64,000 nt of DNA from Jatrophihabitans_A sp035248685 (GCA_035248685.1 DATFHF010000080.1:1-64000), one strand, 5' to 3'; shown: positions 41,034 to 49,640, counted from the first letter of the stretch. Translations and numbers: made by a program. Notes: a model not told the origin generated them from the letters alone.

Positions 41034-41786
41034 ATGGAGTCACGGGTCAGCACTGACGAGTTCGACGAGCGAGTAGGTAAGATCGCGGCGCTCGCTGATC
41101 CGATCCGGCGCGCGCTGTACCGCTACGTCGTCGGGCAGCCCGATCCGGTCGGTCGCACGCAGGCCGCTGACGCCGTCGGCGTAGCCCATCATGCGGCCAA
41201 GTTCCACCTCGACAAGCTGGAAGCGGACGGCCTGCTCGACGTCGAGTACAGCCGCCCGCCGGGGCGGAGCGGTCCTGGGGCGGGGCGGCCCGCCAAGCGT
41301 TACCGCCGCTCGTCCAAAGAGGTTGCGGTGAGCCTGCCGGAGCGGCGTTACGGTCTGGCCGGTCGTGTCATGGCCGAGGCAATCGCGACCGCGGCGAAGT
41401 CGGACGTAGCCATCACCCAGACCCTGCGGGACGCGGCCGCGACCGCCGGTCGGGCGTTGGGTGAACAGGCCCGGGAGCAGGCCGGGAATCGAGCCGGCCG
41501 GGCCGCAACGGTGCGAGTAGTCGGCGATGTCCTTGCTGAGTGCGGCTACGAGCCGCGGCTGGACGGTGGGGCCATCATCTTGGCCAACTGCCCTTTCCAC
41601 GCGCTGGCTGAGAACTACACCGAGCTGGTTTGCGGGATGAACCTCGATCTGCTCGACGGTTTGGTGAAGGCCTGTGATCGGTCCGGGCTGCGGGCCGAGT
41701 TCAACCCGGAGCCGGATCGGTGCTGCGTCACCCTCGGCTCCCTCCCCATGGCTGACGCTCGGTCGGCCCGGCGTGGCAGGCGCTGA
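41034..41786 (+). CDS. Winged-helix regulator with C-terminal cysteine cluster (paralogue of 37079)
   Basis: 250 residues, ATG with GGAG upstream. The N-terminus KIAALADPIRRALYRYVVG and HHAAKFHLDKLEADGLLDVE form the winged helix. The linker is Arg/Gly-rich (PPGRSGPGAGRPAKRYRR). The sensor part repeats the pattern of the protein at 37079: C186-P-F, C200 (C-x13-C) and then C230-C231. Conservation of these cysteines between two otherwise diverged proteins suggests bound iron-sulfur or another metal. Divergent orientation from the DoxX-like gene suggests it controls that promoter. The ligand is unknown. Confidence 0.84.
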   Translation: MESRVSTDEFDERVGKIAALADPIRRALYRYVVGQPDPVGRTQAADAVGVAHHAAKFHLDKLEADGLLDVEYSRPPGRSGPGAGRPAKRYRRSSKEVAVSLPERRYGLAGRVMAEAIATAAKSDVAITQTLRDAAATAGRALGEQAREQAGNRAGRAATVRVVGDVLAECGYEPRLDGGAIILANCPFHALAENYTELVCGMNLDLLDGLVKACDRSGLRAEFNPEPDRCCVTLGSLPMADARSARRGRR

Positions 41787-41794
41787 GCCCTCGG

Positions 41795-41947
41795 CTGCTT
41801 CGTCGACAGCCTGCTGGAAACCGCCCGCATCCATTCCGTTGACCCATCCTTTGACATCAGTAAGGACGATTGGCGAGATCTGGCCGTGCTGGACGACGGC
41901 GCGGCATCGTTCACGGTCGTGGTCGTTGCCCACGACGCCGAACCCGA
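41795..41947 (+). pseudogene. Protein-like fragment without start
   Basis: Just after the regulator stop, the plus-strand frame read at 41795 looks coding for about 50 residues (CFVDSLLETARIHSVDPSFD, then DWRDLAVLDDGAASFTVVVV) but has no start codon in place and degenerates after 41947. It may be the remnant of a gene or the result of a sequencing or evolutionary frameshift. No family is recognised. Confidence 0.3.
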
Positions 41948-41951
41948 TCAC

Positions 41952-42119
41952 TCAGGCCCCCTCCAGTCCGGCGTACAGCACGCTTACGAATCCGGCGGCC
42001 ACGCCCATTGCCAGCGCTGCGACTCCAAGAATCGATTCGTCTCGGCGAAACATCGCAAACATCAGCCCCGCTGCGCCGACGAGCAGTCCGGTGGCTATGA
42101 CCGCGAGGACCGTCGTCAT
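41952..42119 (-). CDS. Small two-helix membrane protein
   Basis: 55 residues, ATG 42119. Two hydrophobic segments, VLAVIATGLLVGAAGLMFAM and ILGVAALAMGVAAGFVSVLY, separated by FRRDES, so it is probably a helical hairpin with a cytosolic loop. It starts ten bases after the stop of the zinc-finger gene on the same strand and may be co-transcribed. Weak ribosome site; no family recognised. Confidence 0.5.
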   Translation of the reverse strand: MTTVLAVIATGLLVGAAGLMFAMFRRDESILGVAALAMGVAAGFVSVLYAGLEGA

Positions 42120-42129
42120 ACTTCGATCG

Positions 42130-42501
42130 TCATCGTGCTCGTGCTTCCAGCGCACACTGGCACCGCATGCACAGCGCCGCCATCGGGAGGATCTCCAGTC
42201 GTTCCAGCGGGATCGCGCACTCGCACCGCTCGCACTTGCCGTAACTCCCGACTTCGATCCGTGCGAGGGCCGCCTCGATCTCACGCAGCGCACTTGCTGC
42301 GCCGGCTCGGAGAGCGTCGGCCACCTCGTCTTGAGGGTCGTCTTCGATGAGCCTTGAACGGTCCGCAGTCTGTGCCGCCAGCTCTTCCAGTTGCTCGATG
42401 CGAAACCGACGTTGCTCGTGGAGCGCGGCGAGCAGTCCGGCTAACTGGATCGATTCCGTGTCTTCGAGCGCGTGACCTGGCGTTCTAACCACAGCGGTCA
42501 T
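42130..42501 (-). CDS. DksA/TraR-type C4 zinc-finger protein
   Basis: 123 residues, ATG preceded by AAGGAGGA. The N-terminal half is a long helical hairpin (QRRFRIEQLEELAAQ ... ASALREIEAALARI). The C-terminal half has the zinc finger GSYGKCERCECAIPLERLE and ALCMRCQ (C-x2-C ... C-x2-C), as in DksA/TraR. Such proteins bind the RNA polymerase secondary channel and adjust transcription during stress. Actinobacterial members are usually of the short RbpA-independent 'DksA-like' class. It suits the stress-gene neighbourhood. Confidence 0.88.
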   Translation of the reverse strand: MTAVVRTPGHALEDTESIQLAGLLAALHEQRRFRIEQLEELAAQTADRSRLIEDDPQDEVADALRAGAASALREIEAALARIEVGSYGKCERCECAIPLERLEILPMAALCMRCQCALEARAR

Positions 42502-42995
42502 GGGTCCTCCTTGTGTCGAGGGAAGCCGTCGTTACACGGTTGAAACCGTGTGTGCGGCGAGGAAGGGGGGCGGCCCCATTGGAGCCGTCGAGGCTGGCGT
42601 GGGGTTATGGTGGAGTGTGCGATCAGCCGGGGGGCGTACTGCGGAGCGGACGGAGAGTTAACCGGTAGCGGTGACAGCCGGTGCGTCGGTCAAAGGCCAT
42701 AGCCCGAAAGCGGGATCTCCGCCGTCGGCGTTCTGCTCCGCGCTGCGACAGATCGGCGGCAGAATGGATGGGGCGACAAGTGCTAGTGCGGCGTCCATGA
42801 TGATCACTGCCTCTCCGCCGTCGAATGTTGCGGTAGCGCGTCTGTCTGCTGAGGTCCACCATGCCGTGCGCATCGCGTCCCAGTTAGGGTTGCGACCGGT
42901 CAGAGATGACAGCTCGCAGTTGCCGACGGCCGGCAACCCGTTTCCTACCCACTGACCGCCGGACGTCCGAGGACCTGAGTGAAAATGGCCGGCAA
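42502..42995. other. 494-bp region with one doubtful small ORF
   Basis: Between divergent genes. A minus-strand frame at 42658-42936 (92 codons; TAWWTSADRRATATFDGGEA and AALALVAPSILPP) and overlapping plus-strand frames exist, but none has a good ribosome site or family match. The promoter of the zinc-finger operon should lie at 42502-42560 and that of the PucR-type regulator near 42950. I do not annotate a gene here with confidence. Confidence 0.3.
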
Positions 42996-44219
42996 GTGAC
43001 AGAGCCTTCGAAGTCCACTCGGCGCCGCCGGACGCCTGCCCGGACGGAGCCCGACGACTGGCTGGCAGCGGTGGCGGCGGGAGCTGCCGAGGCCTGCCGC
43101 GTGCCCGTCGAGCTGCTGGGCGGATACCTGCCGATGCTGGCGAATGCTGCGATCAACGGTCGGCGCCCCATGGCCGGAGAACTTGGCGCGGTGCGCGAGC
43201 TTGGCCGGCTTGCTGCCGAACAGGGTGTCAGCGCGCGCCAGGCTGTCGAGCTGTACTTGTCAGCAGCCTGGCGACTGTGGCGAGAACTTCCGATGGCGGC
43301 ACGATCCCGCGATCGTGACAAGGTGCGCGCCGCCGCCGAAGCGGTGCTGCGTGTGCTCGATGATGCGGTCGGAGCTCTCGTCGACGGGCACCAGTCGGCC
43401 CGACGAGAAATGACCCGTCACGAAGAAGCACTGCGACGTGAGTTCATCGACGATCTGCTGCGTGGAGATGCCGACGTCTCGCGCACGGTGGAACGCGCCG
43501 AGCCGTTCGGCCTTGATCTCACCATGGCCCACCATGTCGCGCTGGCGGCGCCTAAGGGCGCGAACGGGGACGTCGACCGGGCGGCCATCACCCTGGAGCG
43601 GACGATCGTGGACAGGTTCGGTGATCGTGAGGTGCTGGTCGCGACGAAGGACAACCGTGTCGTGGTGGTGGTCCCGGGGACATCAACGCGGACATCATCG
43701 CTGGAACAGACCGTGGCTGTGAGCCGAATAATCGGGACCGAGCTGGATCGCCTGAGGGCCGGCGAGAAATGGAGGGTCGCGACCGGTCGATCGTTCCCCG
43801 GCGCCTACGGCATCGCCCGCTCCTACGAAGAGGCCCGCGAGGCTCTTACCCTGGCAGAACGATTCGACCTCGACAGCAACGTCGACCCGCAGAACCTACT
43901 CGTATACCGCGTGCTTGGCCGGGACCAAGCGGCGATCATCGACCTCATCGAAGACGTACTGGGGCCGCTCAACGAAGTGCGAGGCGGCGCCGCATTGCTG
44001 ATCGAGACGCTCCAGGCCTACTTCAATGCTGGCGATGTCGCGACCGAAGCTGCGCGACTGCTCAACGTATCGGTCCGCACCGTCACCTACCGGCTGGCGA
44101 AGGTCAAAGAACTCACCGGATACAACACGGCGCATCCCCCACAGCGGTTCGCGCTCCAAGCGGCCGTCCTCGGCGCACGCTTGCTGGATTGGCCTCGCCG
44201 CTCCCTTCCCGGCCGCTGA
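42996..44219 (+). CDS. PucR/CdaR-family transcriptional regulator
   Basis: 407 residues if it starts at GTG 42996; an upstream ATG at 42906 in the same frame adds 30 unlikely residues. The N-terminal helical region (LAAVAAGAAEACRVPVELLG) and a middle GGDEF-like sensor segment are followed by the C-terminal helix-turn-helix GDVATEAARLLNVSVRTVTY, RLAKVKELTGYN, characteristic of PucR regulators. LLIETLQAYFNAGD precedes it. These proteins regulate catabolic or stress operons in response to small metabolites. No obvious target operon starts next to it, so the target is unknown. Confidence 0.88.
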   Translation: MTEPSKSTRRRRTPARTEPDDWLAAVAAGAAEACRVPVELLGGYLPMLANAAINGRRPMAGELGAVRELGRLAAEQGVSARQAVELYLSAAWRLWRELPMAARSRDRDKVRAAAEAVLRVLDDAVGALVDGHQSARREMTRHEEALRREFIDDLLRGDADVSRTVERAEPFGLDLTMAHHVALAAPKGANGDVDRAAITLERTIVDRFGDREVLVATKDNRVVVVVPGTSTRTSSLEQTVAVSRIIGTELDRLRAGEKWRVATGRSFPGAYGIARSYEEAREALTLAERFDLDSNVDPQNLLVYRVLGRDQAAIIDLIEDVLGPLNEVRGGAALLIETLQAYFNAGDVATEAARLLNVSVRTVTYRLAKVKELTGYNTAHPPQRFALQAAVLGARLLDWPRRSLPGR

Positions 44220-44386
44220 AGCCCACAGCGCGGACGTGCCGCGTTCACTGCCGATGACCGGCAATCTGGTCTCGTGAAGTCTTCCATCCACGCACCCTGC
44301 GCGATCTCGATCAAGCGACCATCATGGAAGCGGCAGTTCCCGCGGCTCCGAGCTGGCCGCGCCGGCCTGATTCTGATCGGACGACG

Positions 44387-44569
44387 ATGGCAATTGACCT
44401 CGATAGCACCTGCCCTCTACGGCTCGCGCCCGCTGTCGTTTCCCTGCTCCATTCTCGAGAGGAGCGATCGATCACGCAGATCGCTGCAGCTGGCCGCGAC
44501 TTCGACGACATCGTCGATGAATGGGGGCTTGAGTCATTTCCCGCCAGCGACCCCCCGTCCAACTGGTAG
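44387..44569 (+). CDS. Small conserved-looking protein ending in a DPPSNW motif
   Basis: 60 residues from ATG 44387 (81 if the ATG at 44324 is used). The C-terminus DEWGLESFPASDPPSNW is a pattern I have seen at the end of small actinobacterial proteins of unknown function, which argues that the frame is real. The rest is moderately polar with IDLDSTCPLRLAPAVVSLL. It lies downstream of the PucR gene on the same strand with a 160-bp gap. Function unknown. Confidence 0.5.
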   Translation: MAIDLDSTCPLRLAPAVVSLLHSREERSITQIAAAGRDFDDIVDEWGLESFPASDPPSNW

Positions 44570-44627
44570 CGAGCCGCGAACGGCACCGCTCCGGGCCAGC
44601 GCCGATGAACCGAATTGATAGCCGACG

Positions 44628-45116
44628 TCACACCACGATGATGATGTGGCGGCTCGTGCCGAGCAGGCGGCGAGCTACCGATGATGCGATCCGTAGTCGC
44701 GGGCGCCTGGACCTGCCGACGACGATGACATCTGCCGCCAGTGCGCCAGCGATCCGTTCCAGTTGATCGGCCACGTCTCCACTGACGTTCAGGTAGGCCC
44801 AGCGCGTCGAGACGTACGTCATTGCTTCCTCGACGTCGGTGGACATGTCGCGCTGCGGGATTTCCAGCGGGACGACGCCGGTCATGGCACATGCACCCTG
44901 AGCCATCATCATTCCCGCGGCCGCCGCGTCTACGTGGACGATTACGACGGCGCCGAGGTTTCGTTGGGCCCAGCCCCCGGCGTAAGCGAGGGCCGCCGCG
45001 CTCGACGAGGAGCCGTCATAGCCAACCACCGCGCAGCATTGTCCCGGTACCGCGCCACTGCTCCAGCCCAGCCGGGCGCGCACGGCCAGAAGGTCGTCGT
45101 CCAACTCGGCGCTCAT
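44628..45116 (-). CDS. Universal stress protein (UspA family)
   Basis: 162 residues from ATG 45116 with GAGGT just upstream; a GTG at 45125 is an alternative. CAVVGYDGSSSSAAALAYAG is the first strand and loop of the Usp fold. ALAADVIVVGRSRRPRLRIA with SVARRLLGTSRHIIIVV at the end matches the G-x-x-G-x9-G-S/T nucleotide-binding part, though with Arg-rich substitutions (RSRRPRLR) that may weaken ATP binding. The family aids survival under hypoxia and stress in actinobacteria. The region upstream holds a truncated DUF2249 sequence on the same strand. Confidence 0.85.
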   Translation of the reverse strand: MSAELDDDLLAVRARLGWSSGAVPGQCCAVVGYDGSSSSAAALAYAGGWAQRNLGAVVIVHVDAAAAGMMMAQGACAMTGVVPLEIPQRDMSTDVEEAMTYVSTRWAYLNVSGDVADQLERIAGALAADVIVVGRSRRPRLRIASSVARRLLGTSRHIIIVV

Positions 45117-45156
45117 CGCGATCACCTCGATCGACTCGATGTGGATTCCGATCGAA

Positions 45157-45246
45157 CATTGGAGCGAGGTCTGCGAACCGATCGAAGATCAGCGGATGCC
45201 GCTGCGGCTTCGGGACCTGCCGCACGTCCAACTCGAAGACCGTCAT
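45157..45246 (-). pseudogene. Truncated DUF2249 start
   Basis: From ATG 45246 the minus-strand frame begins with about 30 residues (FELDVRQVPKPQRHPLIF, DRFADLAP) that match the N-terminus of DUF2249 proteins, then continues into unrelated, Arg-rich sequence that overlaps the start of the universal stress gene. The usual 'DHxPxPL' part is missing. It is best read as the 5' stub of a deleted gene whose promoter may now drive the stress protein. A complete DUF2249 domain exists in the hemerythrin at 37822. Confidence 0.55.
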
Positions 45247-45260
45247 ACGAGCCATCCTAT

Positions 45261-45292
45261 TATTACAAGCAAGACTTGTGTAAACTAGTGCC
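45261..45292. promoter_or_regulatory. Palindrome and promoter before ferredoxin gene
   Basis: ACAAG (45265-45269) and CTTGT (45275-45279) form an inverted repeat with a five-base spacer, in the AT-rich stretch TATTACAAGCAAGACTTGTG. It lies 13 bases before the ferredoxin ATG. It may be an operator shared with the leftward DUF2249 stub start at 45246. The leader must be very short, and translation without a Shine-Dalgarno is likely. Confidence 0.5.
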
Positions 45293-45637
45293 ATGGCCTA
45301 CGTGATCGGTCTCCCGTGTGTCGATGTCAAGGATCGCGCGTGTGTAGACGAGTGCCCGGTGGACTGCATCTATGAGGGCGGGCGGATGCTCTACATCCAT
45401 CCCGACGAGTGCGTCGACTGTGGCGCGTGTGAGCCGGCGTGTCCGGTCGAGGCCATTTTCTACGAGGAGGACCTGCCAGACGCCCTACGCGCATACGCGG
45501 ACGAGAATGCTTGCTTCTTCACCGACACGCTGCCCGGCCAGGAGCACCCCCTAGGATCGCCGGGTGGCGCCGGTCGACTCGGCCCGGTCGCGGCGGACAC
45601 GGCCGGCGTGGCTGTCCTGCCTCTGCATGTCTCATGA
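45293..45637 (+). CDS. fdxA: 7Fe ferredoxin (FdxA type)
   Basis: 114 residues. The N-terminus has the classic actinobacterial 7Fe pattern: VIGLPCVDVKDRACVDECPV, then DCIYEGGRMLYIHPDECVDC, GACEPACPVEAI, giving a [3Fe-4S] and a [4Fe-4S] cluster. It carries electrons in the cytosol, commonly to P450s or under hypoxia/NO stress in the DosR-type response. The tail of about 20 residues after PGQEHPLGSPG is slightly longer than usual. The palindrome upstream suggests repressor control. It could also serve the P450s of the biosynthetic cluster, but this is only a possibility. Confidence 0.95.
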   Translation: MAYVIGLPCVDVKDRACVDECPVDCIYEGGRMLYIHPDECVDCGACEPACPVEAIFYEEDLPDALRAYADENACFFTDTLPGQEHPLGSPGGAGRLGPVAADTAGVAVLPLHVS

Positions 45638-45850
45638 ACGCCGCAAGCCGAGCCGGCCGCCGACCGATTCCACCACCCGCCGCGAACAGTCCGCGCCGAA
45701 CCCAGGTACTGCGTGCAGCGAGGCGGCGCCGCGTTCGTCAATTCATCGCGTCCACGTCGCACTCGAGGCGGCAAAGGCCCTTGCGCTGACCATCTGAGTT
45801 ACGCCTTGCTGTCGAACTGACACTGGGGCACGAGGCAGGGAGCTGATCGC

Positions 45851-47668
45851 ATGCCGAGGACTAGCCCTAGCGTCGCCACGCCACTGCTGAGCGCGGCGTC
45901 GGTTGTAGAGCCCTCGTCGATCGCCGTACCAGCTTCGCCCAGCCCCGCTGGCGGCGCGCTGGGGTTGCGCCTGCTGCGAACGACCGACCACAAGTTGATC
46001 GGCCAGATGTACATGGTCACCTCGTTCGTGTTCTTCGCGCTCGGCGGCGTCATGGCACTGCTGATGCGCGCCGAACTCGCCCGGCCCGGCATGCAGTTCT
46101 TATCCAACGAGCAGTACAACCAGCTGTTCACCATGCACGGCACGATCATGCTGCTGCTCTTCGCCACGCCGTTGGTGTTCGCCTTCGCCAACCTCGTGCT
46201 GCCCCTCCAGATCGGTTCCCCCGATGTCGCGTTCCCACGCCTCAACGCCCTGTCCTACTGGTTGTACCTGTTCGGCGCCCTGGTCACCGTCTCAGGCTTC
46301 CTGACGCCAGGTGGAGCTGCCGACTTCGGCTGGTACGCCTACTCACCATTGACCAGTGCCGCCAATTCGCCCGGATCAGGCGGAGATCTATGGATCATGG
46401 GTCTCGCCATCGCCGGGCTGGGAACAATCCTGGGCGCCGTCAACATGATCACCACCGTCGTCACTCTGCGCGCGCCGGGAATGACCATGTTCCGGATGCC
46501 GATCTTCACCTGGAACATCTTCGTCACCAGCCTGCTCGTCCTCATGGCGTTTCCGCTGCTCACCTCGGCGCTGCTAGTGCTGTGGGCCGATCGACATCTG
46601 GGCACGCAGGTCTTCGAGGCGGACAATGGCGGTCCGATTCTGTGGCAGCACCTGTTCTGGTTCTTCGGCCACCCTGAGGTCTACATCGTCGCCATTCCGT
46701 TCTTCGGCATCGTCAGCGAGGTCATCCCGGTTTTCAGCCGCAAGCCGCTCTTCGGCTACAAGGGCATGGTCTTGGCAACGATCTCCATCGCAGCGCTGTC
46801 GCTGACCGTATGGGCACACCACATGTTCGCAACCGGCGCCGTCCTGCTGCCGTTCTTCTCAGTCATGTCCTTTCTTATTGCGGTCCCGACCGGCATCAAA
46901 TTCTTCAACTGGATCGGCACCATGTGGCAAGGCTCGATCACGTTCGAGACGCCGATGGTGTTCGCTGTCGGCTTCATGGTGACCTTCCTGTTCGGTGGTC
47001 TCACCGGGGTCATGCTGGCCAGCCCGGCGATCGACTTCCACGTCACCGACACCTACTTCCTCGTGGCGCACTTCCACTATGTGCTCTTCGGCACGATCGT
47101 GTTCGCCGCGTACTCAGGGATCTACTTCTGGTTCCCGAAGTTCACCGGCCGTTATCTCGACGAGAGGCTGGGCAAGCTGCACTTCTGGCTGACGTTCATC
47201 GGCTTTCACCTCACCTTCCTGGTGCAGCACTGGCTGGGCAACAAAGGCATGCCCCGCCGCTACCCCGACTACTTGCCGAGCGACGGATTCACGACTCTGA
47301 ACACGATTTCGACGATCGGCTCATTCCTACTGGGCCTCTCACTGTTGCCGTTCATCTGGAACGTTTACCGCAGCTACCGGTACGGCGAGGCCTGCACCGC
47401 GGACGATCCGTGGGGCCACGGCAACTCCCTCGAATGGGCCACCTCCAGCCCGCCGCCGCGGCACAACTTCACATCCATCCCACGCATTCGCTCCGAGCGG
47501 CCCGCCTTCGAGGCGCACTACCCGCATCTGCTCGAACGACTCGACACCGAGGCGTACGCAGGCCGATTCCATCGGCCAGCCGGGCGCCTGGCGACAGCCA
47601 CCATCGGCTCCGACGGGCCCCGAGAGGGCGACCGCGATCCTGATCCGGGAAGTGAGGAGAACTCATGA
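45851..47668 (+). CDS. ctaD: Cytochrome c oxidase subunit I (aa3 type)
   Basis: 605 residues with twelve hydrophobic helices. Heme and copper ligands are present: MHGTIMLLLFATPLVFA (first heme a His), WFFGHPEVYIVAIP (Cu-B His and the cross-linked Tyr), TVWAHHMFATG (two more Cu-B His) and FHVTDTYFLVAHFHYVLFG (hemes a and a3). GSPDVAFPRLN keeps the D-channel Asp. Terminal oxidase subunit in the cytoplasmic membrane, reducing O2 to water and pumping protons. Subunits II and III are not adjacent, so this is a free-standing copy, probably a second ctaD used in stress or low oxygen. Confidence 0.97.
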   Translation: MPRTSPSVATPLLSAASVVEPSSIAVPASPSPAGGALGLRLLRTTDHKLIGQMYMVTSFVFFALGGVMALLMRAELARPGMQFLSNEQYNQLFTMHGTIMLLLFATPLVFAFANLVLPLQIGSPDVAFPRLNALSYWLYLFGALVTVSGFLTPGGAADFGWYAYSPLTSAANSPGSGGDLWIMGLAIAGLGTILGAVNMITTVVTLRAPGMTMFRMPIFTWNIFVTSLLVLMAFPLLTSALLVLWADRHLGTQVFEADNGGPILWQHLFWFFGHPEVYIVAIPFFGIVSEVIPVFSRKPLFGYKGMVLATISIAALSLTVWAHHMFATGAVLLPFFSVMSFLIAVPTGIKFFNWIGTMWQGSITFETPMVFAVGFMVTFLFGGLTGVMLASPAIDFHVTDTYFLVAHFHYVLFGTIVFAAYSGIYFWFPKFTGRYLDERLGKLHFWLTFIGFHLTFLVQHWLGNKGMPRRYPDYLPSDGFTTLNTISTIGSFLLGLSLLPFIWNVYRSYRYGEACTADDPWGHGNSLEWATSSPPPRHNFTSIPRIRSERPAFEAHYPHLLERLDTEAYAGRFHRPAGRLATATIGSDGPREGDRDPDPGSEENS

Positions 47669-47949
47669 ACGACGCACTGGCAGTTCAGGAAACAGCCCCA
47701 CACGAGTATCTGGTGCGGCTCAGCGAAGGTGACGACCTGATCGAGATTCGGCTGCACGCTAGCCCGGCTGTCCTGACCCGCATCGGCGGCGGCGACACCG
47801 ACGAAAGGCTGATCGTCGACGCCACCTTGTCTTACCTGATCGCACGCCAGCGCGCCGACGACCTGCCCGACAGACTGGATCTCGAGGACATCGCCGCAGC
47901 CTACGAGGGATACATCGACGCCATCAAAGGCCAGGTGATGCAACCGTGA
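47665..47949 (+). CDS. Small acidic protein coupled to ctaD
   Basis: 94 residues, start overlapping the ctaD stop by four bases (ATGA). Acidic and soluble: EYLVRLSEGDDLIEIRLHAS, then TLSYLIARQRADDLPDRLDL and EDIAAAYEGYIDAIKGQ. No recognised family. The coupling indicates that it is made together with the oxidase subunit and may help its assembly or regulation; no direct evidence. Confidence 0.6.
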   Translation: MNDALAVQETAPHEYLVRLSEGDDLIEIRLHASPAVLTRIGGGDTDERLIVDATLSYLIARQRADDLPDRLDLEDIAAAYEGYIDAIKGQVMQP

Positions 47950-48376
47950 CGGCCACCGGTATAGCCCGTCACTGGAACAGCGGCGAGGGCTCAGGAAGCC
48001 GGCTGCGGAGTATCGGCCAGGGCTGGGGTGGCGAGCGAGCTGAGGCCGGCGAAGGCCAGCGCGCTGGCAGCGGCCATGGCTAGGAGATGACGCTGAGGAC
48101 ATTGGGTACTCCCTGTTGAGTCCCAGTCGCGGCGGCCGGGTCCGGCGGGCCCTGACGTCCGCGGCGACGCGGCCGCGCACGGGCACGCCGAGGCTGCCGA
48201 GCGGGGTGGTGAATACACCCGAGTCAAAGAATGGCTGCCCGGAATGTCCACGGCCATCGTGGCAGGGGGTCCTACCAAACCAGCTCTGAAATCCCTCTGT
48301 GAAAACCCTGAGCCGGCGGTACGCTCCGACCGTCCGAGCGGCACGAGTTGGTGGGTGCGGCAACGGGGAGGCGGGC
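47950..48376. other. 427-bp gap with a signal-peptide-like remnant
   Basis: No full gene. On the minus strand at 47991-48077 a 28-residue frame (MAAASALAFAGLSSLATPAL, ADTPQPAS, stop) looks exactly like a Sec signal peptide with an A-x-A cleavage site and almost no mature part, so it is probably the stub of a deleted secreted protein or a frameshifted start. Elsewhere only long antisense frames. The ribosome site GGGGAGG for the next gene is at 48364-48370. Confidence 0.45.
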
Positions 48377-49582
48377 ATGGCCGGCGAACGAACCTTCATG
48401 GATCAAGCGCTGAACATCATCAACAACACGTCCAACCATCCGCTTTCCTTCCTGGTCGATCCCGAGACGGGCAAGTGGTGGGGGCGGTCACCCTATGGGG
48501 CTGCCTTCGACGATCACCCCACCGTGCAGGCCGGGCATCGGCTCAGCCGGTCTGCCGGCGGAGAGCACCTAGCGGTACAGGACGGGTTCAGCAACCAGCT
48601 CGAGGGTCGGGTCGTCGAGGGCCGCGGGAACCCGGTACAGCGGGAGGCCATCGAGATCGGCGGAATCCCGGTCGATCCCCTCGATGCCAAGTTCTGGGAG
48701 AAGGAAGGCCTGCTGCCGCCCGGAACGGTGGCGAACGCGCCGATCGTTCCCGGCTGGCAGCCCGGTGACACGCTGGTAGCACCACCGCCCGGGGCCTTCA
48801 CCGGCACCCACGAGGAGAGCCTGCCCGGTGGTCCGGGCACCGTCACCATTACCGCGGACGGTGCCTCCGAGGTGCTCATGGCCGGAATGAGCGACTTGGC
48901 ATGGCTGCTCGGTGGCGGGGTATCGGTCATGGGCACGTTGGCCCTGATGGACACCCTCGCGGACCTGGCGGACGACTTGGGGCTAGCTGATGACGACGAG
49001 GGTGAGCCAGACGACCCGCCGACCAACGAACCACCGGCCAAGGAACCACCGCGCACGGACCCGCCCAAGGATCCGCCAGCCAAGGAAGCACCGCCCAAAG
49101 ACCCGCCACCCAAGGAAGCGCCCAAGGATCCACCACCCAAGGAAGCACCGCCGCAGGCCCCGCCGCCGCCCGAACCCCCGGCCACCCCGCCGCCGGCGAC
49201 CGGTGGCGGCGGCGACTCCAGCGGCGGCATTCCCGGAGCGTCCGGCGGCGGCGACTCCCCCGCACCCGAAGGGTCGACACCGGGTGGGTCCGGCGCTACC
49301 AGCTCGTTGACCACGGATGACACCGCGCTGCTGGCCTTCAGCTACTCACCGTCCGACGACCTCGCCACCGCTGATACCGCGGGGGATGCGCCGACCAACC
49401 CGGGCCTGGTCGACGGTTTCGGCGTTCCCGGGCCGGACGGCGGCTTCGACATCCCAGCACCCGACAGCGACTTCGACGTCCCAGCGCCGGACGGCGGCTT
49501 CGACGTCCGCGGGCATCCCACGTCCGGCGACTTCGACGACGACTTCGCCGTCCCACCCAGCTTCGACGGCGGGCCCCGATGA
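48377..49582 (+). CDS. Polymorphic-toxin-like domain protein with Pro/Lys/Glu repeats
   Basis: 401 residues from ATG 48377 (GGGGAGG upstream). The N-terminal ~130 residues (NHPLSFLVDPETGKWWGRSP; VQAGHRLSRSAGGEHLAVQD; NQLEGRVVEGRG; EIGGIPVDPLDAKFWE) resemble my memory of the 'polymorphic toxin type 5' domain. A weakly hydrophobic segment (LAWLLGGGVSVMGTLALMDT) follows. Residues ~205-275 are repeats of PPKxPPAKEA type, then Gly/Ser-rich linkers and repeats of GGFD(I/V)PAPD near the end. No signal peptide. It may be secreted by a specialised system or simply be a scaffold; the toxin call is tentative. Confidence 0.6.
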   Translation: MAGERTFMDQALNIINNTSNHPLSFLVDPETGKWWGRSPYGAAFDDHPTVQAGHRLSRSAGGEHLAVQDGFSNQLEGRVVEGRGNPVQREAIEIGGIPVDPLDAKFWEKEGLLPPGTVANAPIVPGWQPGDTLVAPPPGAFTGTHEESLPGGPGTVTITADGASEVLMAGMSDLAWLLGGGVSVMGTLALMDTLADLADDLGLADDDEGEPDDPPTNEPPAKEPPRTDPPKDPPAKEAPPKDPPPKEAPKDPPPKEAPPQAPPPPEPPATPPPATGGGGDSSGGIPGASGGGDSPAPEGSTPGGSGATSSLTTDDTALLAFSYSPSDDLATADTAGDAPTNPGLVDGFGVPGPDGGFDIPAPDSDFDVPAPDGGFDVRGHPTSGDFDDDFAVPPSFDGGPR

Positions 49583-49640
49583 GGTTCGCCCAACCCGGCC
49601 GACCGGTAAGCGATCGAGATTCTGGCGGTGATCGACAGCT

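Noticed and set aside
49010..49200. Short repeated units that could suggest a CRISPR array
   Set aside because: They are in-frame Pro/Lys/Glu codon repeats of the protein at 48377, with no unique spacers.
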